Shown one piece after another: positions 24,843 to 32,728 of a stretch of DNA of 64,000 nt (the first letter of the stretch is position 1; the number at the start of each line of letters is the position of its first letter). The notes below the pieces were generated by a model, which did not search any database, was not told where the DNA came from, and saw only the letters and a list, made by a program, of their open reading frames with translations. The stretch comes from JBGUVL01 sp964370395 (GTDB lineage: Bacteria > Bacillota_I > Bacilli_A > Erysipelotrichales > Erysipelotrichaceae), in assembly GCA_964370395.1 (NCBI GenBank), contig CAYJIZ010000008.1:1-64000 (forward strand). The letters are read 5' to 3'. A program made the position numbers and the translations under genes.

Positions 24843-25893
24843 CGAATTCTAATATTTCTTGTTTCAATCGTTCTACCATTTTTTCTTGTGGGATTTTTTC
24901 AATGATTTCCCCTTTTTTAATTAATAGACCTTCGTTTATTCCACCAGCAATTGCGATATCTGCGTGTTTTGCTTCCCCTGGGCCATTGACAACGCACCCC
25001 ATAATCGCAACGTTCACATCACAATTAATCTGAGATAAAAAAGCTTCGATTTCATCTACAACGGGTTGCATATCCCAAGCAGTTCTACCACATGTAGGGC
25101 AAGCGACTAAATTAGGAACGTCACTTGTTAAATTGCAGCACTTTAATAGTTGTTTGACGATTGTCATTTCATTGCAAGGATCACCATTAACAGAAATACG
25201 GATTGTATCACCGATTCCTTCGTTTAATAAAGTTCCTAGTGCCATACTGCTCTTAATCGCACTTCCTATGTAAGTTCCTGCTTCTGTTACACCGATGTGC
25301 AAAGGGTAATCAAATGTCTTTGCAGCCAGACGATAGGCGTCGATGCACAATAGGGGATCGCTTGACTTGAAGGATAAACAAATATCATAGAAATCCAATT
25401 CCTCTAAAATGGCAACGTGTCGTTTTGCGCTTTCCATCATACCTTCTGCAGTTGGTTTTCCATATTTCTCGTGAATGTCTTTTTCTAAAGATCCACCATT
25501 GATTCCAATGCGAATTGGTATTTTGTGCAGCTTACAAGCATTTACAACAGCAATGACATTTTCTTTTTTTCCGATGTTACCCGGATTCAAACGAATTTTG
25601 TCAATGCCGTTTTCAATGGCAGCTAACGCAAGACGATAATCAAAGTGAATATCTGCAACCAAAGGAATGGAAACACGTTTCTTAATCTCTTTGATTGCCT
25701 TCGCATCTTCTTGGTCCATAACAGACATTCTCACAATTTGACAACCTTTCTTTTCAAGCTGTAAAATTTGCTCAACAATCTTATCAACCTCACTTGTTTT
25801 GATGTTGCACATAGATTGAATAATGACTTTGTTTTGATGGCCGATTTGTACATTGCCAACTTGTATTGCTCTTGTTTGTTCTCTTTTTTTCAT
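24826..25893 (-). CDS. ispG: 4-hydroxy-3-methylbut-2-en-1-yl diphosphate synthase IspG
   Basis: IspG converts MEcPP to HMBPP in the MEP pathway using a [4Fe-4S] cluster. The 355-residue protein has the TIM barrel start TRAIQVGNVQIG and the C-terminal cluster ligands in ACPTCGRT and MGCVVNGPGE. It is the short, two-domain bacterial form. ATG 25893 follows GGTGAT; an upstream in-frame ATG at 25917 lies within the promoter. The promoter puts the start point ~9 nt from the ATG. Confidence 0.95.
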   Translation of the reverse strand: MKKREQTRAIQVGNVQIGHQNKVIIQSMCNIKTSEVDKIVEQILQLEKKGCQIVRMSVMDQEDAKAIKEIKKRVSIPLVADIHFDYRLALAAIENGIDKIRLNPGNIGKKENVIAVVNACKLHKIPIRIGINGGSLEKDIHEKYGKPTAEGMMESAKRHVAILEELDFYDICLSFKSSDPLLCIDAYRLAAKTFDYPLHIGVTEAGTYIGSAIKSSMALGTLLNEGIGDTIRISVNGDPCNEMTIVKQLLKCCNLTSDVPNLVACPTCGRTAWDMQPVVDEIEAFLSQINCDVNVAIMGCVVNGPGEAKHADIAIAGGINEGLLIKKGEIIEKIPQEKMVERLKQEILEFEKNKA

Positions 25894-25908
25894 AGTATCA
25901 CCAATGTC

Positions 25909-25937
25909 ATTATACAACGAAATATGAGAGCTTACAA
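25909..25937 (-). promoter_or_regulatory. Promoter of ispG
   Basis: Minus strand: TTGTAA (25937-25932), 17-bp spacer, TATAAT (25914-25909). The predicted transcript begins at about GGTGATACT-ATG, an unusually short leader. Confidence 0.75.
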
Positions 25938-25951
25938 TTGATATGGTGGCA

Positions 25952-26060
25952 CTTACGACTTGTTTTCAACAAGAGGAAAGAAATGTCGTAAAACAGTGGG
26001 ATAAAAGATGGGGTTTATGTGAAGTTTTATGAAAATGTATTTTACACAAAACCTTCACAT
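25952..26060. repeat. Stacked inverted repeats between ispG and the PBP gene
   Basis: Three dyads lie in the divergent spacer: TTACGAC / GTCGTAA (25953-25959, 25985-25991); inside it CTTGTT / AACAAG (25959-25964, 25968-25973); and ATGTGAAGTTTT (26017-26028) with AAAACCTTCACAT (26048-26060, one bulge). The last ends 17 bp before the PBP extended -10. They could be operator sites or an RNA fold. No ORF is present. Confidence 0.55.
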
Positions 26061-26076
26061 GAAAACGGTAAAAACA

Positions 26077-26085
26077 TGCTATAAT
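26077..26085 (+). promoter_or_regulatory. Extended -10 promoter of the PBP gene
   Basis: A perfect TGC-TATAAT with no good -35; the nearest, TTCACA, is at a 20-bp spacing. The predicted leader is ~14 nt with TTGGAGTGATG. Confidence 0.65.
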
Positions 26086-26105
26086 AGAAACATTGGAGTG
26101 ATGAT

Positions 26106-28184
26106 ATGTTTATAAATCCGTTTAAAAAATGGGATATTGATAGAAAAAAACGTTCAAGTAATCTGTTTTCGCAAAAACAGGACAGTGAACGTATTATTAA
26201 TACAAGATTAAAAATTACTGTAGGTATCGTTGTCGCTATTTTTGTAATTATTGTAGCGCGTCTTGTTAACTTGCAGTTAATTAACCAACAAAGTTATGAT
26301 GAGAAGCTAAAAAACTATACTGCTTTAAAGCAGTCTTTTTCTAGTCCTCGTGGTGCGATTTTAGATCGTAATGGGCAAGTGTTGGTAGAGAGTGTCAGTA
26401 GTTTAAGTGTTTCTTACTATCCACTTGAAACCGTTTCAAACAAAGAGGAATGGGAGTTAGCAGAAAAGATTGTGAATGCATTGGATTTAAAAGCGACAAC
26501 TATCACAGAACGACAATTAAAAGAATTGCATATTGATTATAAAAAAGTAATGGAAAAAGACGATTCTTTGGATGCGTTGACTAAAAAGCAAAAAGAAAAG
26601 TACGAAGCAGGGGATTATAAAAACTTGGATGAAGTGTATGAATGGAAAGTGAAAGGCACGGATATTTCGAAGTTAAGTGATCACACAAAAGCAGTGTACC
26701 AAGCGAAAATGCGTATGGATAGTTATCCAGATAACCAATATAAAGTCATTGCTGAGGATATTAACGAGCAACAAGTTTCGTATTTATCAGAGAATAGTGC
26801 GAGTTTTCCAGGATTTAAAGTAACGTTTGACTGGAAACGTCAATACAGTGAAACAGGAAAAGATTTGAAATCAGTACTTGGAAACGTATCTACGCAAACC
26901 CAAGGAGTTCCTAGTGAAGAGAAAGATTATTATCTTGCGCTTGGGTATGAATTAAATGATCGTGTTGGTATCTCTGGGCTTGAAAAGCAATATGAAAATT
27001 ATTTATCAGGTAACAAAGCGGTATATGACATTAAGTTTGATGAAGATGGCGTTGCCTATTTAGAAGTGGATAAGGCAGGGAAGAATGGATACGATTTAAC
27101 GCTTACCATTGACCAAGGATACCAAAAGAAAATGGATGATTTGGTTATGGAAACATTAAAGAAATGGCAACCTACTTCAGGTGGGTTTATGAGTGATTTG
27201 TTTTTGGTAGCAATTAACCCTAAAACAGGAGAAATTCTTTCGATGTCAGGAGCGAGTCAAGATCCAGAAACCAAAGAATTTTATTCTAATCCAACGGGTA
27301 CGTATTTGAATACAGCAATTGTAGGTAGTATTGTGAAACCTGCTACGTTGTATATGGGGTTAAATGAAGGTGTGGTTTATGCAGGGCAACAAATTATGGA
27401 TGCTCCGATGCAATTCAAAGGGTCCAAAGCATTTGCTTCTTATACAAACAAAGGGTTGATTAACGATTTAGAAGCGATTCGACAATCGTCCAACGTTTAT
27501 ATGGCACATATTGCGATTGGACTAGGGGGAAGCCAATACGTCCCTAATGCACCACTTTCATTAAAACCGGACACATTTGAAATCATGCGTACGTATTACA
27601 ATATGTTTGGTCTTGGTGTGAAAACAGGGATTGATTTACCGAATGAACAAGTCGGGTTTATCGGAGATGATTCGGAACTGGGAACAGCTGTGTATTATGC
27701 GATTGGACAATACGATAGTTACACCCCGATGCAAGTAGCACAGTATGTCGCAACGATTGCAAACGGTGGAAAACGTGTACAACCGCATTTGCTTTCAAAA
27801 GTGAGTGAGGTTAATGATTTAAATACGATTATTTATAACTTTAAAACGAATGTATTATCAACGCTATACGGAGACAAAGAATTATTGAAACGAAGTCAAA
27901 TGGGTATGGAGTTATGTGCTTCATCTGGTTCTTGTCAATTGTCAAATGCGAATATTGGGCAAAGGATGGCAGGGAAGACAGGGACAGCCGAAGTTCAGTT
28001 GCAAAAAGATGGTGTAGTACATGAACTTTCTAACTCATCCTTTATCGGTTATGGACCAGCAGAGGATCCTGAAATAGCGTTCGCTTGTGTAGCACCATAT
28101 GCAAACAGTACTTCATCAAATGTATGTTCATTAGTTGTTGAACAAGCTTCAAAAGAATATTTCGCAAATTATCGTAATAAGTAA
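26106..28184 (+). CDS. Class B penicillin-binding protein (PBP2-type transpeptidase)
   Basis: This monofunctional DD-transpeptidase cross-links peptidoglycan. The 692-residue protein has a ~35-residue cytoplasmic N terminus, one membrane helix (~36-57) and the dimerisation domain with SPRGAILDRNGQVL. The transpeptidase motifs are SIVK (SxxK, ~residue 412), SSN and KTGT (~625). The SxxK region reads GSIVKPAT rather than the common GSTFKPFT, but the Ser and Lys are present. Whether it serves elongation (PBP2) or division (PBP3) is not clear from sequence. No partner SEDS gene is in the window. Confidence 0.92.
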   Translation: MFINPFKKWDIDRKKRSSNLFSQKQDSERIINTRLKITVGIVVAIFVIIVARLVNLQLINQQSYDEKLKNYTALKQSFSSPRGAILDRNGQVLVESVSSLSVSYYPLETVSNKEEWELAEKIVNALDLKATTITERQLKELHIDYKKVMEKDDSLDALTKKQKEKYEAGDYKNLDEVYEWKVKGTDISKLSDHTKAVYQAKMRMDSYPDNQYKVIAEDINEQQVSYLSENSASFPGFKVTFDWKRQYSETGKDLKSVLGNVSTQTQGVPSEEKDYYLALGYELNDRVGISGLEKQYENYLSGNKAVYDIKFDEDGVAYLEVDKAGKNGYDLTLTIDQGYQKKMDDLVMETLKKWQPTSGGFMSDLFLVAINPKTGEILSMSGASQDPETKEFYSNPTGTYLNTAIVGSIVKPATLYMGLNEGVVYAGQQIMDAPMQFKGSKAFASYTNKGLINDLEAIRQSSNVYMAHIAIGLGGSQYVPNAPLSLKPDTFEIMRTYYNMFGLGVKTGIDLPNEQVGFIGDDSELGTAVYYAIGQYDSYTPMQVAQYVATIANGGKRVQPHLLSKVSEVNDLNTIIYNFKTNVLSTLYGDKELLKRSQMGMELCASSGSCQLSNANIGQRMAGKTGTAEVQLQKDGVVHELSNSSFIGYGPAEDPEIAFACVAPYANSTSSNVCSLVVEQASKEYFANYRNK

Positions 28185-28247
28185 AAAAAGCGATAGATTT
28201 TTAAAAAAATATATGATACAATAATCTAGCACTTAAGGAGGATTAAC

Positions 28248-28397
28248 ATGAGAGATCGTATTACATTCAAATGTTCAGAATGTGGTGAAGAAAACTACAT
28301 TGGTACTCGTAACAAAAAGAAACACGCAGAACGTATGACAATTAATAAATACTGTTCACGTTGTAATAAACAAACTGAGCATAAGGAGAAAAAATAA
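28248..28397 (+). CDS. rpmG: Large ribosomal subunit protein bL33 (zinc form)
   Basis: This 49-residue protein matches bL33 along its length: MRDRITFKCSECGEENYIGT, then KYCSRCNK near the C terminus. The four cysteines in two CxxC pairs (residues 9, 12, 36, 39) mark the zinc-binding form. AAGGAGG lies 7 bp upstream, and a -10-like TACAAT is at 28217-28222. A terminator follows directly. Confidence 0.95.
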   Translation: MRDRITFKCSECGEENYIGTRNKKKHAERMTINKYCSRCNKQTEHKEKK

Positions 28398-28420
28398 AAA
28401 GAGCCACGTTGGCTTTTTTT
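28396..28420 (+). terminator. Terminator after rpmG
   Basis: The stem AAAAGAGCCA / TGGCTTTTTT contains one G-T pair, with a 3-nt loop CGT and a T7 tract. It ends 14 bp before the next start codon. Confidence 0.85.
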
Positions 28421-28433
28421 GTTATAAAGCATC

Positions 28434-29042
28434 ATGTATACAGTAGAAACATTCCCTTTAGGGATTTTCCAAGCAAATTGTTACTTGCTATGGAAGGATA
28501 AACATGTCATTATGGTTGATCCAGGCGCGAAGAGCCAAGATTTATTGCAATACTTATTAGATAAGGAAGCGATTGTTGATGGAATCTTATTAACGCATGG
28601 ACACTTTGATCACATTGGTGGTGTTGATTTCTTTGTTTCACATTTTTCATGCCCAGTTTATATCGATGAAGCAGATGTTGTCATGCTGAAAGATACGTAC
28701 CTAAATGGTTCAATCAAAGGCAGAGAAGGCATTGTGAATAGTGAAGTTCAACTTTATAAAGTAGGAAAGAATAGCGTTGGAGAGTTTACTTTCGATGCCA
28801 TTTTCGCACCAGGACATTCACATGGTTGTGTCATGCTTCGTTTTGATAATATTTTATTTAGCGGGGATGTGTTATTTCAAGGTACCATTGGAAGAACTGA
28901 TTTACCTGTTAGTGATCCAAAAGCGATGAATGAGAGTTTGAAAATGATTAAGAAATTAAATCCAGCATTACTTGTGTATCCAGGACATGGAGCAAGTACT
29001 ACGCTAAAAGAAGAATTAACATATAATCCATTTTTAATTTAG
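28434..29042 (+). CDS. Metallo-beta-lactamase-fold hydrolase (YqgX/glyoxalase II-like)
   Basis: This 202-residue hydrolase has the THGHFDH motif (residues ~54-60), PGHSHG, the bridging Asp in FSGDVLF, and YPGHG, so a full two-metal site is present. Similarity is to the YqgX/GloB-like group, which in many Firmicutes sits next to comGA; the substrate is not established. The start MYTVETFPLG is family-like, but no Shine-Dalgarno precedes it. A TATAAA ends only 5 bp before the ATG, right after the rpmG terminator, so the message may be leaderless or read through. Confidence 0.9.
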   Translation: MYTVETFPLGIFQANCYLLWKDKHVIMVDPGAKSQDLLQYLLDKEAIVDGILLTHGHFDHIGGVDFFVSHFSCPVYIDEADVVMLKDTYLNGSIKGREGIVNSEVQLYKVGKNSVGEFTFDAIFAPGHSHGCVMLRFDNILFSGDVLFQGTIGRTDLPVSDPKAMNESLKMIKKLNPALLVYPGHGASTTLKEELTYNPFLI

Positions 29043-29073
29043 TGATTTTGCATAAGCGAAATCACTTTTTTTA
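29041..29073 (+). terminator. Terminator after the hydrolase gene
   Basis: The 11-bp stem AGTGATTTTGC / GCGAAATCACT has loop ATAA and a T tract. It separates the hydrolase from comGA, so the comG operon needs its own promoter in 29074-29128. Confidence 0.88.
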
Positions 29074-29128
29074 TTTTTTTATTGTGAGTTTTCAAAATTA
29101 TCGCATATACATTAGTAGGAGGGATTGT

Positions 29129-30115
29129 ATGAATGTTCTATTTGAAGAATTATTAGATCTTATTTTAAAGGAAAACGCGAGTGATGTTCACTTAACCCTA
29201 AAGAATGAAAAACTAACAATCAGCTTGCGTTGTTCACGAGGTATTGTGGATGTAAAACGACCGTTTTCCAATACCTTATTTCATTATTTAAAGTTCACTA
29301 GTCATCTAGACTTAGGTAATATCAACTTACCACAAAGTGGAAACTTTACGTATGCATACAAACAGAAGACGTATTATTTTCGTTTGTCTTTCATTCAAAC
29401 ACTAGATGTACAGTCTGCTGTCTTACGTGTTTTAAACAATCATCAAACCATCACAATTGAACAGCTTAGCAAAGACAAAAAGCAAAATGATTTATTTGCT
29501 AAGTGGTGTCGTTTTCGAGGTGGATTAACAATTTTTAGTGGACCTACGGGTAGTGGAAAAACGACAACCTTACATGCTATCCTTGAAAACATTGCCAAAA
29601 ATCGACAGTTAAAAATTATCACTTTAGAAGACCCGATTGAAATCCAAAGTGAATCGTATCTACAATTACAAGTAAACGAGAGGATGAATTTGGGCTATGA
29701 AGAAGGAATCAAACAATTACTAAGGCACGATCCAGATGTGATTATGATTGGGGAAGTGCGTGATGCGCAAACAGCAAAAACACTTATTCGTTGTGCGTTA
29801 AGTGGACATATGGTCTTTACTACCTTACATGCAAAGTCAGCAAAAGAAGCGATTCTACGCTTGTTGGACTTTGGTGTAAAACAAAGTGATTTACTTCAGG
29901 TACTAACTAATGTGACTAACCAAAGAATCTTTCCATCCATCAATAAGAAGGGAAGGGTGTGTGTTTATGAGATTATGGAAAGACATCATATACAAGCGTA
30001 TTTTAGACGTGATAAAAAGGATGAGTGTTACGAAGATATCTTTGCGAAAATCAAAGAAGCAGTCAAAAACAAACACATCAGCAAACAGTTTGCCCAACAA
30101 GACGTTAGTTTTTAA
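29129..30115 (+). CDS. comGA: Competence pseudopilus ATPase ComGA
   Basis: ComGA is the GspE-type ATPase that powers assembly of the competence pilus for DNA uptake. The 328-residue protein has Walker A SGPTGSGKTTT (~residues 138-148), the Asp box LEDPIE, Walker B DPDVIMIGEVRD and the His box GHMVFTTLHA. The start ATG 29129 has TAGGAGGGA; extension to 29042 adds a spurious hydrophobic stretch. No sigma-A promoter with a clear -10 is visible between the preceding terminator and the ATG. It is the first gene of a seven-gene comG cluster. Confidence 0.94.
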   Translation: MNVLFEELLDLILKENASDVHLTLKNEKLTISLRCSRGIVDVKRPFSNTLFHYLKFTSHLDLGNINLPQSGNFTYAYKQKTYYFRLSFIQTLDVQSAVLRVLNNHQTITIEQLSKDKKQNDLFAKWCRFRGGLTIFSGPTGSGKTTTLHAILENIAKNRQLKIITLEDPIEIQSESYLQLQVNERMNLGYEEGIKQLLRHDPDVIMIGEVRDAQTAKTLIRCALSGHMVFTTLHAKSAKEAILRLLDFGVKQSDLLQVLTNVTNQRIFPSINKKGRVCVYEIMERHHIQAYFRRDKKDECYEDIFAKIKEAVKNKHISKQFAQQDVSF

Positions 30116-31055
30116 CCAAAATGAATGGTTACAAATTGCTAGTTTATTGAAGAAAGGGTATCCGATGCAAGAAATTTTAAAACTTTTGCATCGTTATGAG
30201 CATTTTATGCATTTGTTTGATTCGCAACAAGCATATGAGGATTCACTGTTGGCTTGTGCAAAAGGACGGTTTCAAAAACATTTGTTGTTTTTTATTCAAA
30301 TACAATCGTTGCAAGATGCAATCTACAGTGCAGATGAGATGTGCCAATTTGAAAAAGGAATCATTAGTGAATTTTATAAGAAAACGATGTATCCTTTTAT
30401 TGTTTTCTTGCTTTCGTTTGCGACAATCCATACATTTTCTAATTATGTATTACCACAACTGTTGCAACAATTTAGTCAAAACCAAGACAATACAATTGTG
30501 ATTTTGCTTTATGTAGTAAAAGTGATAAGTACATTATTGCTAGCTTTGCTTATTTTGTTTTCGTTTGTCGTCTTTGCCATGATTAAAGTAAAAACTTGCA
30601 ATCATTATTTCTTCGAACATTATGCTTATCGCATTCCTTTTGTGAAAGAGTACATATCCTATTACCTTAGTGGCTATTTATCGCAACTGCACAGAAGAGG
30701 GTTGAGTAGTAAACAGTCGTTTCAGTTCTTATTGCAGATGAAACCGACCTACCTTCAAAAATGTGTTGTATTAATCAATGCACAACTGGCGAAGGGGAGC
30801 GATTTATTAGAGGTGCTAAACGCTTGTCAGTATTTGAGTCAACGTTTCTTGTCTTACTTTTTAATCGGATCCCACAATGGAGAGCTTGAGAGTGCGCTAG
30901 AAGCGTATATGAGCTTTCAAAAAGCCGTTTGGCTCTCGTTAATTAAAAAGCTTAGTATCATCGTACAGTGCGTTTCGTATGCGTTTGTTGGAATCCTTGT
31001 GATCTGTGTGTACCAAATTATGTTGTTACCGTTACAAATGATTAATGAAATATAA
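30021..31055 (+). CDS. comGB: Competence pilus membrane protein ComGB
   Basis: ComGB is the GspF-family polytopic platform of the pseudopilus. About 344 residues, with the two GspF repeats and membrane segments near FIVFLLSFATIHTF, VISTLLLALLILFSFVV and the C-terminal IVQCVSYAFVGILVICVYQIML. The start is uncertain: ATG 30021 overlaps comGA by 95 bp and its AAAAAGG is too close. ATG 29967 has a better AAGGGAAGGG but a 149-bp overlap, and TTG 30090 would give the most family-like N terminus. The reading frame itself is secure. Confidence 0.88.
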   Translation: MSVTKISLRKSKKQSKTNTSANSLPNKTLVFNQNEWLQIASLLKKGYPMQEILKLLHRYEHFMHLFDSQQAYEDSLLACAKGRFQKHLLFFIQIQSLQDAIYSADEMCQFEKGIISEFYKKTMYPFIVFLLSFATIHTFSNYVLPQLLQQFSQNQDNTIVILLYVVKVISTLLLALLILFSFVVFAMIKVKTCNHYFFEHYAYRIPFVKEYISYYLSGYLSQLHRRGLSSKQSFQFLLQMKPTYLQKCVVLINAQLAKGSDLLEVLNACQYLSQRFLSYFLIGSHNGELESALEAYMSFQKAVWLSLIKKLSIIVQCVSYAFVGILVICVYQIMLLPLQMINEI

Positions 31056-31065
31056 AGGAGAGACT

Positions 31066-31359
31066 ATGAAAAAAGGGTTTACGTTACTAGAGATGATTAT
31101 CGTTTTAACAATTGTTGCATTATTGTTTCTGCTTACGCTTCCAAACATTCAACAAAAGAAAGAAGTGATTGATTCACAAGGATGCAAAAATTTATTAGAA
31201 GTAGTAAACTCACAAATTTTACTGTATGAAGTGGATCATGTAGAAAGTGTAGGAAGTATTGATGAACTAATCTCATTAGGTTATTTAAAAGAATCACAAC
31301 GTACTTGTCCAAATGGAAAAAGTGTTGTGATTCAAAATGGAGAAGCGTATGCAAATTAA
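31066..31359 (+). CDS. comGC: Major pseudopilin ComGC
   Basis: ComGC is the main subunit of the competence pilus. The 97-residue prepilin has the short leader MKKG, a cleavage site before Phe, and FTLLEMIIVLTIVALLFLLTLP with the conserved Glu5. The C-terminal part contains LGYL and TCPNGK, as in other ComGC proteins. AAAGGAGAG precedes ATG 31066. It needs a prepilin peptidase (ComC) that is not in this window. Confidence 0.95.
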   Translation: MKKGFTLLEMIIVLTIVALLFLLTLPNIQQKKEVIDSQGCKNLLEVVNSQILLYEVDHVESVGSIDELISLGYLKESQRTCPNGKSVVIQNGEAYAN

Positions 31360-31729
31360 AGCGTATACACTCATTGAAATGTGTTTGGTACTTGGAATTA
31401 TGAGCGGGTTTTTGTTGCTTGCACCAGCCACATTTCATTCGTCTTCCATTCTAGATTTCGAAATGAATCGAATGCTTGAAATCATTCATCGAGCAAAATA
31501 CAATGCGATAGAAAAACGTGAAAGTATCGCCATTAACATTGAACACAATGCGCTTATTGTGGAGGAGGATCGCTACGTGTTAAGTAAAAACATCACATGC
31601 GAGCCTTATTCGTTTTACTTTAATGCGAAAGGTAATATTTCTATGGCAAACACGGTTACGTGTTCCTATGGACAAAAGCAGATGTCACTGGTAATGAATA
31701 TAGGTAATGGAAATGTGTACCTTAAATAA
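31349..31729 (+). CDS. comGD: Minor pseudopilin ComGD
   Basis: This 126-residue prepilin has the N-terminal signal MQIKA before YTLIEMCLVLGIMSGFLLL, keeping Glu5. It contains a later beta-rich domain with KAKYNAIEKRESIAI-like order (RAKYNAIEKRES) and a C-terminal pilin fold typical of ComGD/GspH. The processing site is Ala-Tyr rather than Gly-Phe, which is unusual but seen in minor pilins. ATG 31349 is set by GGAGAAGC; it overlaps comGC by 11 bp. Confidence 0.88.
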   Translation: MQIKAYTLIEMCLVLGIMSGFLLLAPATFHSSSILDFEMNRMLEIIHRAKYNAIEKRESIAINIEHNALIVEEDRYVLSKNITCEPYSFYFNAKGNISMANTVTCSYGQKQMSLVMNIGNGNVYLK

Positions 31730-31886
31730 GCGAGGGTTTGTTTTGATTGAAAGTCTTTTGCTACTTCAAGTAATCACCATTACTAGTGTTGTTTTATTAC
31801 AAGCCATGAGTTTGTTGTCACAAGAAGTGAAGTATACTCAAGACAATACCTATGAAATTCAACAAATGGAAGAAGCGTATGAATAG
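31713..31886 (+). CDS. comGE: Very small minor pseudopilin, ComGE-like
   Basis: This 57-residue ORF begins MCTLNKRG, then FVLIESLLLLQVITITSVVLL, a classic type IV prepilin signal with Gly before Phe and Glu5. A ~25-residue polar tail follows. It overlaps comGD by 17 bp and comGF by 8 bp, so it sits exactly where comGE lies in Bacillus. ComGE is usually about 100 residues, so this is a minimal version: a signal and helix with almost no globular head. Translational coupling with comGD is likely since it has no strong ribosome site. Confidence 0.75.
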   Translation: MCTLNKRGFVLIESLLLLQVITITSVVLLQAMSLLSQEVKYTQDNTYEIQQMEEAYE

Positions 31887-32265
31887 AAATGGTTTTACCT
31901 TAATTGAAGTTGTACTGGCAATGATGGTTGTGAGCATTAGTGTATTGTTGTATACAAGCATTGTGCAAGTTATGATAAGAAGTAAACCTGCACTTTATAT
32001 TAGTGAAGATACGACAAGCATTCATCAAATGCGTCTGATTTATGCGTTAAGTAAGGATATAAGCTTGGATGGGGATATGTTGCAATTCACTTATTTAACA
32101 AATGAAATGTATTATGATTTACAGGATGACAAACTCGTGTTACACGAAGGATACCAAGTGTTTTTCATGGATTTGGAAGATGCTTATTTCACAAAGAAGG
32201 GAGACTGTATTTATTTTCGATACGAACGCAAAAACAAGGTGCAGGAACGAATTATCGGTTGTTAG
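31879..32265 (+). CDS. comGF: Minor pseudopilin ComGF
   Basis: This 128-residue prepilin-like protein has the signal MNRNG, then FTLIEVVLAMMVVSISVLLYTSIVQ with Glu5. Later it contains YLTNEMYYDLQDDKLVLHEGYQVFF, resembling the ComGF domain. ATG 31879 is preferred because GGAAGAAGCGT precedes it, nearly the same ribosome site as comGD (GGAGAAGCGT); ATG 31852 has none. It overlaps comGE by 8 bp. Confidence 0.82.
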   Translation: MNRNGFTLIEVVLAMMVVSISVLLYTSIVQVMIRSKPALYISEDTTSIHQMRLIYALSKDISLDGDMLQFTYLTNEMYYDLQDDKLVLHEGYQVFFMDLEDAYFTKKGDCIYFRYERKNKVQERIIGC

Positions 32266-32608
32266 TAAAAATGGGTTTATCTCAATGTATGCTGTTGTCG
32301 TATTACAACTTACTTTGGTGTTTTCATTCATGGTGATGGAACAAGTGAAAACAGCTTATGTAACACATGGTCAAAATGATTTGGATTTTGTAGAAATCGC
32401 AGTCATAACGAAAGTGAAAAATGATCTGCTTGCGTATGAGGAAGAAGACGAATCGTATACCTACAAGGGGTATGAGGTTACTTTACGCTATGAAGATATC
32501 ACTTGTTTTATCACCATAAAAAAGGGAAATGAGCTGTTGCTTTCGAGTCGATTGGAGTTCGATGATATCGAAGAAGAGTTCATTTCCTATACGTATATGG
32601 AAAAATAG
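32180..32608 (+). CDS. comGG: ComGG-like protein, start codon unclear
   Basis: The last comG frame encodes a pilin-like stretch KNG-FISMYAVVVLQLTLVFSFMVMEQ near 32267-32345, then an acidic domain, as in ComGG. The hydrophobic part falls just after comGF ends, but no ATG, GTG or TTG lies in frame close before KNG. The nearest upstream ATG is 32180 and others are 32102-32126, all inside comGF and poorly spaced from any Shine-Dalgarno. Another reading is ATG 32285, which would lose the signal. The frame is real; its N terminus is open. Confidence 0.65.
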   Translation: MLISQRRETVFIFDTNAKTRCRNELSVVSKNGFISMYAVVVLQLTLVFSFMVMEQVKTAYVTHGQNDLDFVEIAVITKVKNDLLAYEEEDESYTYKGYEVTLRYEDITCFITIKKGNELLLSSRLEFDDIEEEFISYTYMEK

Positions 32609-32671
32609 GGTACAGTTAAGCACTAAATTAGCAAAAAATAAGCGTTTGATGTAACTATCTATGATAATTCG

Positions 32672-32699
32672 TTGACAAAATTACGAATTCCTTTAAAAT
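32672..32699 (+). promoter_or_regulatory. Promoter of efp with overlapping dyad
   Basis: A perfect TTGACA (32672-32677), 16-bp spacer, TAAAAT (32694-32699). The inverted repeat AATTCGT / ACGAATT (32666-32672 and 32683-32689) brackets the -35 and could be an operator. Confidence 0.78.
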
Positions 32700-32728
32700 A
32701 TAAGAAGAGATAAAGGAGACTTATATAC

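Noticed and set aside
29042..29128. N-terminal extension of comGA with a hydrophobic start
   Set aside because: It covers the upstream terminator and T tracts; ATG 29129 has TAGGAGGGA and gives a normal ComGA.
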